From: JACQFK01 sp964604905
GTDB lineage: Bacteria > Planctomycetota > MHYJ01 > JACPRB01
Direction of reading: 5' to 3'
NCBI GenBank assembly: GCA_964604905.1
Contig: CAZSCC010000571.1
Span: 1-11,753, forward strand
Length of the DNA: 11,753 nucleotides
Below, piece by piece: positions 5,571-11,753 of the stretch. The notes under the pieces were generated by a model that saw only the letters and a program-made list of their open reading frames with translations, was not told the DNA's origin and did no database searches. Within the stretch, counting starts at the first letter, position 1; each line of letters begins with the position of its first letter. The translations under genes and the position numbers were made by a program.

Positions 5571-6541
5571 AGGTCCTCGCCTGGCTGGCGGCCGTCCTCG
5601 GATTCGCCCAGGACGGTTCGAAGGCGGAGGTCGTCGACGTCCGGAAGATCTGGGACGCCGCGCCCCACAGCGCGTTCACCGACCTCATCCGCCACAAGGA
5701 CCGCTGGCTCTGCGTCTTCCGCGAGGGGAAGGCGCACGTTTCGCCCGATGGAGCGCTGCAGGTGCTCTCGTCGATCGATGGGGACGCCTGGTCGTCGGAG
5801 TCCCGGGTGACGATGGACGGCGCCGACCTCCGCGACGCGAAGATCGTGATCGCGCCCGACGGCCGGCTCATGCTGAACGGGGCGGCCGCGTACCCGGCCG
5901 GGGGCAAGGCGGGTCACCAGACCTTCGCCTGGTTCTCGGAGAACGCGAAGGCCTGGACGGAGCCGGTCGCGATTGCCGACCCGGACTTCTGGCTCTGGCG
6001 GGTGACGTGGCACAAGGGGCGCGCCTACGGGATCGGCTATCCGACCCGCGGAGGGAACGTGCTCCGGCTCTATTCGAGCGCCGACGGGAAGTCGTTCGAG
6101 ACTCTCGTCAAGTCGCTCTTCGACCAGGGGGAGCCGAACGAGTCGTCGCTCCTCTTCCTCGAGGACGACACCTGCCTCTGCCTGCTTCGAAGGGACGGCC
6201 CGAAGGGCACGGCGCAGCTCGGGAGCGCGAAGCCGCCCTACACGGACTGGACGTGGAAGGACCTCGGGATGAAGCTGGGAGGTCCCCACCTGCTCCGCCT
6301 GCCCGACGGGCGGATCGTCGCCGGGGGGCGCGCGTACGACGGCGGGGCGCACACGGCGCTCCTCTGGGTGGATGCGGAGAAGGGGAAGATGAAGGAATTC
6401 CTCAAGCTGCCCTCGAGCGGCGACACGAGCTACCCCGGGCTGGTCTGGCACGACGGGCTCCTCTGGGTGAGCTACTACTCCTCGCACGAGGGGAAGACGT
6501 CGATCTACCGCGCGAAAGTCCGGCTGCCTTCCGCGAAGTAA
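5567..6541 (+). CDS. Secreted sialidase-fold (BNR) six-bladed beta-propeller protein
   Basis: A 324-residue protein starting at GTG in a GTGA overlap. A short Sec signal peptide (residues 1-14, cut after G-F-A) precedes a sialidase/neuraminidase-superfamily propeller. Asp-box-like turns are S69-I-D-G-D-A-W75 and S171-A-D-G-K-S-F177. An early strand reads W-L-C-V-F-R52-E-G-x2-H57, and W-L-W-R-V-T-W lies at 142-148; both are common in bacterial exo-sialidase-like proteins of this type. A full catalytic set (Arg triad, Tyr/Glu pair, acid Asp) cannot be confirmed by eye, so sialidase activity is not claimed; many such proteins act on, or bind, other glycans. Its place at the end of the DUF1080/oxidoreductase operon suggests that it acts on the same extracellular glycoside. 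Confidence 0.83.
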   Translation: MKVLAWLAAVLGFAQDGSKAEVVDVRKIWDAAPHSAFTDLIRHKDRWLCVFREGKAHVSPDGALQVLSSIDGDAWSSESRVTMDGADLRDAKIVIAPDGRLMLNGAAAYPAGGKAGHQTFAWFSENAKAWTEPVAIADPDFWLWRVTWHKGRAYGIGYPTRGGNVLRLYSSADGKSFETLVKSLFDQGEPNESSLLFLEDDTCLCLLRRDGPKGTAQLGSAKPPYTDWTWKDLGMKLGGPHLLRLPDGRIVAGGRAYDGGAHTALLWVDAEKGKMKEFLKLPSSGDTSYPGLVWHDGLLWVSYYSSHEGKTSIYRAKVRLPSAK

Positions 6542-6546
6542 TCCCG

Positions 6547-6552
6547 TACCAT
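6547..6552 (+). promoter_or_regulatory. Candidate leaderless -10 box before the HEAT-repeat gene
   Basis: TACCAT fits the TAnnnT pattern and lies 6 bases before the ATG at 6559, the spacing seen for leaderless genes in several phyla. No Shine-Dalgarno site precedes the ATG. No clear -35 box is visible inside the upstream gene, and read-through from the operon ending at 6541 is an alternative. Confidence 0.3.
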
Positions 6553-6558
6553 AGTCAG

Positions 6559-9500
6559 ATGACCTTCGCGCGGCTCGGACTCCTTCTGCTCTGCCTTCAC
6601 CCGCAGGAATCGGCTCGGGACCTCGTCGAGAAGCTCCGGTCGGGGAGCATCGAGGAGCGGGAGGGGGCGGCGCGGGGGCTCAAGGCCCTCGAGAAGGCCG
6701 CCGCCCCCGAACTCGACAAGGCGGCGAAGGATGCCGATTCCGAGGTCGCGGCGCGGGCCCGGCAGCTCCTCTTCCGGCTGGAGCTCAAGGAGTCGCTTCC
6801 GGTCCGCTTGCGCGAGGCGATGCCGGGGGTTGAAGACCGGCTCTCCTCGGGCTCGGATGCGGCGTGGGTGGAGGTCTTCCTGGAGGTTGCGGAGCGTCGT
6901 GTTCCCGGGAAGAGGCAGTATCTCCTGAAGCCGGAGGAACTAGACCTCCTGGGATCCCGGGCGGTCCGTGGGGCGCAGGCTGCGGCCCAGAGGAGGCAAG
7001 TCTGCAAGGCGGTCTCTTCCCGTTTTGTGGAGGGTGCCGTCCTGGAATTGCTGGCGCTGCTGGCCGATAGCGATCCGACGGTGCGGCAAGCGGCGTTGAA
7101 AGCGCTGGTATCCTTGCAGGCTCGGCAGATTGTCCCCGCGGTGGTCGCGCTGCTTTCCCACGAGTCCATCGGGGTCCGTGGAAACGCGATTGAGCTTCTA
7201 CAGGGATTGGGTGCGCGTGAGGCCGTTCCCGATCTGCTGAAGGCCCTGAAGGACCCCCATCCCCACATCCGATGGCACGCCCTGAGGGCCTTGGGTGGGC
7301 TCAGGGCCAAGGAGGCGGCGGCAGCTTTTGAATCGCTGCTCGAAGATCAGGATCGTGAGGTGCAACTCCTCGCGGTCGGTGGGCTGGGAGAACTGCGTGT
7401 CCGTGGCTCGATCCCGAGCATCATCTCCCGGCTTCAGGCAAAGGACCCACAAGTGCGAGTGCAGGCTTGCGCGACGCTGGAGCTCCTGGGCGCCGGAGAG
7501 GGCGTCCGCGGCGCCCTGAAGGATTCTTCCGCCGAGGTGCGCTGCCGCGCAATCGAAGCATTGGCGGAACTGAGGCTGGAGCAGGCAGGTTCGGAAATCG
7601 CCGCATTGGTGCGCGATCCGGACCCCACGGTGGCTTTGGCCGCCATCCACGCGGTGGGGCGAATGGGCGTCGGCAGCGCGCTAGAGTCGCTCCTGACGAG
7701 GCTTGACGATACATCGGCCGAGATGAGGGATGCGGCGGCCGAGGCTCTGGTGACCCTCGGAGGCCAGTCGGTCGCCGCTCGAATAGCAGGAAGGTTGCGA
7801 GATCATAAGAAGGGCAGTCTCCTGATTCTGGCTCAGGTTGATGCGCAGGCTCATCTCCGTGAAATCTCGGAAATGCTCGTCGACCGCGCTCCGGAGATCA
7901 GGATCCTTGCGCTGTCGGTGCTGGGGAGACTGAGGGTGAAGGGGTCGGGTGACGCGATCGCCGGGGTCCTGCGAGATCCCGAGCCGGCGGTGCGGGAGGC
8001 GGCCTTGTCGGCCCTGAGAGGAGCCCGTGGACGCGGGGCGATCCCTGACCTCGTCCTTGCCCTCGCGGATCCAGCCGTCCGCTCGACCGCGATCCGGGAA
8101 CTCGCGATTGTCCGGGCGCGCAACCATGCCTCTGAAGTGATCCCATTTCTCAAGGATACCGATGCCTTGGTGCGGATGGACGCCGTGAAGACATTGGCCC
8201 ATTTGGGGGCAAAGGAGGCCGTCAGCGCCGCGGAACTCCTGTTGGAGGACAGCGAAGTGCGCACGGCGGCCCTGGACGTTCTGAGGAATCTAAAGGCGCG
8301 GGGGTCTGCCTCGGCGGTGGCAAAGCTGCTGAGTGTCCCGGACGAGAGAGTGAGGCTCTATGCGCTTCAGATACTTGGGGAGTTCGAAGTGGAGGAGACC
8401 GCGCCGGCGGTGCTGAAACAGACGGCGTCTCCGGAACTCTCGGTGCGCGAGAGGTCGATCGAAACTCTGGGCTTGCTTAAGGCCAAGGAAGCGATCCCCA
8501 TTCTCGGGTCGTTCCTGGCTGGAGATCGGGTATCGGAAGTGGGTGCCGCTGCGAAGGCATTGGGACAACTGGAAGCCCGGGAGTTTTCACCGAGGATCGC
8601 AAGACTCCTGGGAGACGAGCATGAGTGGGTGCGATCTGGCGCAAGCACGGCGCTGGGTATCCTCAAGAGTCCGGAGACGGTCCCCATCGTGGCTGGGTTT
8701 CTGAAGGACCGGAATCCGGGGATCCGGATGACCGCAATCCGGGCCTTGGCGGAATTGCGGGCGACGGATCGAACGGGAGCGGTCATCGATGCCCTGGTCG
8801 ACCCTCATGAGGAAGTGCGCACGGAGGCGATCTCTGCGCTGGTCGTTCTCGGCGGAGCGCCGATGGCGCCAACGATCGCCGGAATGCTGGATGACGTCTC
8901 TCTAAAGGTGCGGGTGGAGGCGGTCGACGCTCTTGGCAGGCTGCATGCGGTTGGGGAACTGGCGCGGTTGTGGCCGAGACTTGACGATCATCGTTTGGTG
9001 AAGGAGGCCCTCGCGACGACCCTGGGGAGGATCGGATCGCCGGAAGTCATCCCCCTGATCGTGAAGCTGCTTGAGGACCCTTCGGAAGGGGGGATCATGG
9101 AAGCCGCTCATTCAGCGGCGAGTCTTCACGCCAAGGAAGCCGTACCTGCCCTGGTACGGAACCTGCGCCATCGAAACGAGGGGCAGAGGAGGGCTGCGGC
9201 ACAGGCGCTCTGCTCTCTGGGCGATCGTTCGGGAGTAGCTCTGATACTGGGGCGGGGCCAGCGTCTGGAGGTCCTCAATGGAGTCCGTCAGCCGGCCCTA
9301 TGGGAGCGGCTGCACCGGGAGGTCGTGGGCGAGACGATGGAGGGCACGTGGGATGAGCTGTGCCGCAAGGCGGCGGGACAGGCAGGACTCACGTGGGTCC
9401 GCCCAGCGGAGATTCCCGTGCGGTCCGGACGGTGGATCGTCCGGAAGGGGGAGTGGACCCTATTGGATGTGCTGAAGGTCGCCGCGGAGCACGAGTATCT

Positions 9501-9597
9501 CACGTTCATCCTCCACGAGGACCGCATCGAGTTCGCCGACCCGCCGGTGGCCGAGGAGTTCTGGCGCGCCTGGGCGGAGGGCGGACGGCGAAAGTGA
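6559..9597 (+). CDS. Large secreted HEAT-repeat protein with STN-like C-terminal domain
   Basis: A 1012-residue protein. Residues 1 to about 19 form a Sec signal peptide with a Leu-rich core. Residues 20-75 hold a first helical repeat pair. From about 155 to 895 there are roughly 24 tandem HEAT/EZ-type repeats of about 31 residues, each with the pattern (V/I)-P-x-(L)-x3-L-x-D-x2-x-x-V-R-x-x-A-x2-A-L-x2-L. These build a superhelical scaffold for protein binding. Residues 930-1005 form a small alpha/beta domain (T-W-D-E-L-C ... W-T-L-L-D-V-L-K-V ... Y-L-T-F-I-L-H-E-D-R-I-E-F) resembling the STN domain of secretins and TonB receptors. The ATG at 6559 is chosen because it begins the signal peptide; the open frame from 6007 overlaps the propeller gene. 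The gap after that gene is 17 bases. Third positions are less GC-rich than in flanking genes. Partner unknown. Confidence 0.87.
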   Translation: MTFARLGLLLLCLHPQESARDLVEKLRSGSIEEREGAARGLKALEKAAAPELDKAAKDADSEVAARARQLLFRLELKESLPVRLREAMPGVEDRLSSGSDAAWVEVFLEVAERRVPGKRQYLLKPEELDLLGSRAVRGAQAAAQRRQVCKAVSSRFVEGAVLELLALLADSDPTVRQAALKALVSLQARQIVPAVVALLSHESIGVRGNAIELLQGLGAREAVPDLLKALKDPHPHIRWHALRALGGLRAKEAAAAFESLLEDQDREVQLLAVGGLGELRVRGSIPSIISRLQAKDPQVRVQACATLELLGAGEGVRGALKDSSAEVRCRAIEALAELRLEQAGSEIAALVRDPDPTVALAAIHAVGRMGVGSALESLLTRLDDTSAEMRDAAAEALVTLGGQSVAARIAGRLRDHKKGSLLILAQVDAQAHLREISEMLVDRAPEIRILALSVLGRLRVKGSGDAIAGVLRDPEPAVREAALSALRGARGRGAIPDLVLALADPAVRSTAIRELAIVRARNHASEVIPFLKDTDALVRMDAVKTLAHLGAKEAVSAAELLLEDSEVRTAALDVLRNLKARGSASAVAKLLSVPDERVRLYALQILGEFEVEETAPAVLKQTASPELSVRERSIETLGLLKAKEAIPILGSFLAGDRVSEVGAAAKALGQLEAREFSPRIARLLGDEHEWVRSGASTALGILKSPETVPIVAGFLKDRNPGIRMTAIRALAELRATDRTGAVIDALVDPHEEVRTEAISALVVLGGAPMAPTIAGMLDDVSLKVRVEAVDALGRLHAVGELARLWPRLDDHRLVKEALATTLGRIGSPEVIPLIVKLLEDPSEGGIMEAAHSAASLHAKEAVPALVRNLRHRNEGQRRAAAQALCSLGDRSGVALILGRGQRLEVLNGVRQPALWERLHREVVGETMEGTWDELCRKAAGQAGLTWVRPAEIPVRSGRWIVRKGEWTLLDVLKVAAEHEYLTFILHEDRIEFADPPVAEEFWRAWAEGGRRK

Positions 9598-9630
9598 TCT
9601 TTTTTCGCATTCTGAAAGAAAATGGCTGGA

Positions 9631-9663
9631 TTCCGGGATCGGGCGGCGCTATATATCCCGGAA
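9631..9663 (+). promoter_or_regulatory. Perfect 9-bp inverted repeat with embedded TATATA box at the ROK gene start
   Basis: TTCCGGGAT (9631-9639) and ATCCCGGAA (9655-9663) are perfect inverted arms separated by 15 bases; the right arm ends directly before the GTG at 9664. A TATATA box (9650-9655) sits at the inner edge of the right arm, 8 bases before the GTG. ROK regulators bind inverted repeats and commonly control their own genes, so this is a candidate autoregulatory operator over a leaderless promoter. If transcription begins further upstream, the same arms would form a strong mRNA hairpin at the start codon. Confidence 0.55.
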
Positions 9664-10833
9664 GTGAAGAAACCCCAGCCGCGCCTCCATCGGAAGCATC
9701 GGGCCGTGGTGCTGGGAAAGCTCTATCCCCGGCAGTCGATCTCGAGGACCGAGCTCTCCCGGGCCACCGGGCTCAGCGCGGCCACGATCTCGCGGATCAC
9801 CAAGGACCTGGTGGACGGCGAGGTGCTCCGGGAGATCCGCCCCGCGCGGCAGCGGGTGGGGCGGCCGTCGCCGGGCCTGGAGATCAACGGGGCGTACGGA
9901 TCGGTCCTCGGGATCAGCCTCCTGGCGCCGACGCTCCGGCTCGTCCTGATCGATCTGCGCGGGGAGGTGCTGCGCGAATCGGACCATCCCGTCGACGGGT
10001 CGCGCGGGAAGGAGGGGGTCCTCGGCCCGCTTCGGCAGGCCGTGGAGGCGATGGCCCGCGGGCACCGGTCGGGTGCGGCCCCGCTCGCGGGCGTGGGGGT
10101 GGCGCTCCCGGGCCAGTGGGACCGCAAGCGGGGGACCTCGATCTCCTACCCGCGCCTGCCCGATTGGAAAGACGTGCCGATCCGCGCGCTCCTGGAGAAG
10201 TGGAGCGGATCTCCCGTGTCGCTGATCGGCTACGCGCCCGCGCTGGCGGTGGCGGAGCGGGCGCGGCGCGGCGGGGCGGACGTGCGCAACCTGCTCTGCG
10301 TGGAAGTCGAGGACACCGTGGCGATGGGCGTCATCGCCAACGGAGAGGTCCTCGACGGGGCGTCAGGCAACGCGGGCGAGCTCGGCCACATCACGGTCGA
10401 CCCTGGAGGCCCGGTCTGCTATTGTGGAAACCGCGGGTGCCTGGAGAGTTTCTCGACGTGCTCCACCGTGGTGACCGAGTTCGAGCGGAAGAACCCGCGC
10501 AAGGGGGCGGGACCGATGACGTACGCGCGGGTGGTGGAGCTGGCCCGGGCGGGGGACGCGTTCGCCGTCCGCCTGTGCGGCCGCGTGGCGGGGACGCTGG
10601 GGATCGCGCTGGCCACGGCGCTCAATCTCTTCAACCCGGAACTTCTGGTGCTCAACGGGCGTTTCTTCCATGCGGAGGAGTTGGTGATGGAGCCGCTCCG
10701 GACCTCCGTGCGGAGCCGGGCGCTGCCCAACACGTTCCGTCAGGTGACGATCGAGCGGTCGACGCTGGGCACGAGCGCCCCGGCCCTGGGGGCCGGGATG
10801 GTGGCCGTGCGTGAAGTCCTGACGAGGATCTGA
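9664..10833 (+). CDS. ROK-family transcriptional regulator (kinase-inactive)
   Basis: A 389-residue ROK protein. Residues 10-57 form a winged helix-turn-helix: S27-R-T-E-L-S-R-A-T-G-L-S-A-A-T-I-S-R-I and then L-V-D-G-E-V-L. A ROK fold follows. The zinc signature is intact: G-E-L-G-H242-I, then C252-Y-C254-G-N-R-G-C259-L-E261. The site for the catalytic Asp of ROK sugar kinases (N-D in V-x-V-x-N-D-A-N) reads L-I-G189-Y190-A-P-A-L, so no phosphotransfer is expected; the N-terminal phosphate loop is also degenerate. It is probably a NagC/Mlc/XylR-like sugar-responsive repressor. The GTG at 9664 is preferred because a TATATA box and dyad lie just upstream; an in-frame ATG at 9622 (403 residues, weak GAAAGAAA site) is the alternative. 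The oxidoreductase gene 33 bases downstream is a natural target. Confidence 0.9.
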   Translation: MKKPQPRLHRKHRAVVLGKLYPRQSISRTELSRATGLSAATISRITKDLVDGEVLREIRPARQRVGRPSPGLEINGAYGSVLGISLLAPTLRLVLIDLRGEVLRESDHPVDGSRGKEGVLGPLRQAVEAMARGHRSGAAPLAGVGVALPGQWDRKRGTSISYPRLPDWKDVPIRALLEKWSGSPVSLIGYAPALAVAERARRGGADVRNLLCVEVEDTVAMGVIANGEVLDGASGNAGELGHITVDPGGPVCYCGNRGCLESFSTCSTVVTEFERKNPRKGAGPMTYARVVELARAGDAFAVRLCGRVAGTLGIALATALNLFNPELLVLNGRFFHAEELVMEPLRTSVRSRALPNTFRQVTIERSTLGTSAPALGAGMVAVREVLTRI

Positions 10834-10866
10834 CGAAGAGAGTCCGGAGACAAGAGGAGAACGATC

Positions 10867-11753
10867 ATGGGCCGAAAGGTGACGCGGCGCGACTTCGTGA
10901 AGACCGGCTCGGCGGCCACCGCCGCCTTCGTGTCCAGCGTTCCGCTCGTCCACGCGCGCGGGCAGGAGGCGACGATCCGGATCGGCCTCGTGGGATGCGG
11001 GGGACGCGGGACGGGCGCCGCCGAGAACTGCATGAACGCGGCGGAGAACGTGCAACTCGTTGCGCTGGCCGACATGTTCCCGGACCGTCTCAACGGCACG
11101 AAGAAGTCGCTCTCGGCCCACGGGGGCTACAAGGTGACCGACGAGAACTGCTTCACCGGCCTGGACGCCTACAAGCAGGTCCTCAAGGCGAGCGTGGACC
11201 TCGTCCTCTTCGCGACGCCCCCCGGCTTCCGCCCCGCCCACTTTGAGGCGGCGATCGCGGCGGGGAAACACGTCTTTCTCGAGAAGCCCGTCGCAGTCGA
11301 CCCCGCGGGCGTCCGGAAGGTGATCGAGACGGGCAAGAAGGCCGAGGCGAAGAAGCTGGGCGTGCTCTCGGGCACCCAGTACCGCCACCAAGTGAGCTTC
11401 ATCGAGACCGTGAAGCGCCTTCAGGACGGGATGATCGGCGAGATCCTGGGCGGTAGGGCCTACTACAACACGGGCACGCTGTGGCACCGGGAGAAGCAGG
11501 CCGGCCAGTCGGAGGTCGAGTGGCAACTGCGCAACTGGATCTATTTCGACTATCTGTCGGGCGACCACATCGTGGAGCAGCACATCCACACGATCGATGC
11601 GACGGACTGGGTGATGGGAGGCCATCCAGTGAAGGCGGTCGCCACCGGCGGCCGGCAGGTGCGGACGGAGGAGGTCTTCGGGAACATCTACGACCATTTC
11701 ACGGTGGACTACGAGTACGCGAAGGGCCGGCACGGGATGAGCATGGCGCGTCA
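10867..11753 (+). CDS. Tat-exported Gfo/Idh/MocA oxidoreductase (3' end outside window)
   Basis: The first 295 codons of a third Gfo/Idh/MocA paralogue. The twin-arginine leader T6-R-R-D-F-V-K12 and S-S-V-P-L-V-H-A30 (likely cut after A30) are close to those of the gene at 3033. The Rossmann motif G-L-V-G-C-G-G-R-G-T-G, the E139-K-P141 signature and the G-D-H-I-V-E-Q-H-I-H-T-I-D-A-T-D-W segment are all present. The gene lies 33 bases after the ROK regulator, with AGAGGAGA 6 bases before the ATG, and is probably co-transcribed with it. From A-L-A-D-M-F-P-D-R-L onward it is closer to the leaderless paralogue at 4341 than to that at 3033 (for example I-Y-D-H-F-x-V-D-Y-E-Y), suggesting successive duplications. 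Substrate unknown. Confidence 0.92.
   Translation, partial: MGRKVTRRDFVKTGSAATAAFVSSVPLVHARGQEATIRIGLVGCGGRGTGAAENCMNAAENVQLVALADMFPDRLNGTKKSLSAHGGYKVTDENCFTGLDAYKQVLKASVDLVLFATPPGFRPAHFEAAIAAGKHVFLEKPVAVDPAGVRKVIETGKKAEAKKLGVLSGTQYRHQVSFIETVKRLQDGMIGEILGGRAYYNTGTLWHREKQAGQSEVEWQLRNWIYFDYLSGDHIVEQHIHTIDATDWVMGGHPVKAVATGGRQVRTEEVFGNIYDHFTVDYEYAKGRHGMSMAR

Noticed and set aside
9598..9621. T-run after the HEAT gene as a rho-independent terminator
   Set aside because: The T-run comes before, not after, any stem, and the only pairing (T-rich with A-rich) is weak.
10363..11733. A 456-residue minus-strand open frame
   Set aside because: Antisense to the ROK gene and the third oxidoreductase; no recognisable motif.
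1..11753. CRISPR arrays, tRNA or rRNA genes, insertion sequences, attachment sites
   Set aside because: No direct repeats with regular spacing, no tRNA-like cloverleaf and no transposase or integrase frame were seen.

Overview
The window comes from a GC-rich bacterium. Tat-exported Gfo/Idh/MocA oxidoreductases with a T-R-R-D-F-V-K leader, a DUF1080 (3-keto-glycoside hydrolase) protein, a very long HEAT-repeat protein and weak use of Shine-Dalgarno sites suggest an uncultured planctomycete or related lineage. That placement is inference from gene content; no rRNA or other marker is present.

Left edge, minus strand (1-685): the 5' two-thirds of selD, selenophosphate synthase, running off the window. 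Its catalytic position is an in-frame TGA, read here as selenocysteine, and a bacterial SECIS-like hairpin lies just downstream. A conventional gene caller stops at this TGA and loses the gene. A 126-bp divergent region with two promoter-like signals and a 10-bp palindrome separates selD from a rightward operon.

Operon A, plus strand (812-2282): a protein with two Cys4 zinc-binding modules, a parvulin-type peptidyl-prolyl isomerase lipoprotein, and a STAS protein with an Ada-like Cys module at its C-terminus. The genes are joined by 4-base ATGA and GTGA stop/start overlaps.

Operon B, plus strand (2387-6541): a secreted DUF1080 protein, a Tat-exported Gfo/Idh/MocA oxidoreductase, a paralogue without the Tat leader, and a secreted sialidase-fold beta-propeller. 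Together they resemble a redox-based glycoside cleavage pathway: a dehydrogenase oxidises C3 of a sugar, a DUF1080 enzyme breaks the glycosidic bond, and a second dehydrogenase restores the sugar. The substrate cannot be read from the sequence.

A 1012-residue secreted HEAT-repeat protein (6559-9597) follows. It has about 24 repeats, an STN-like C-terminal domain, and visibly lower GC at third codon positions than its neighbours.

Right end, plus strand: a ROK-family regulator that keeps the zinc motif but has lost the kinase Asp, with a perfect 9-bp inverted repeat at its start. A third, Tat-exported Gfo/Idh/MocA paralogue follows and runs off the window. The ROK protein is the likely sugar sensor for the oxidoreductase genes. 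Several starts sit only 6-10 bases after a TAnnnT-type -10 box, which suggests leaderless mRNAs.
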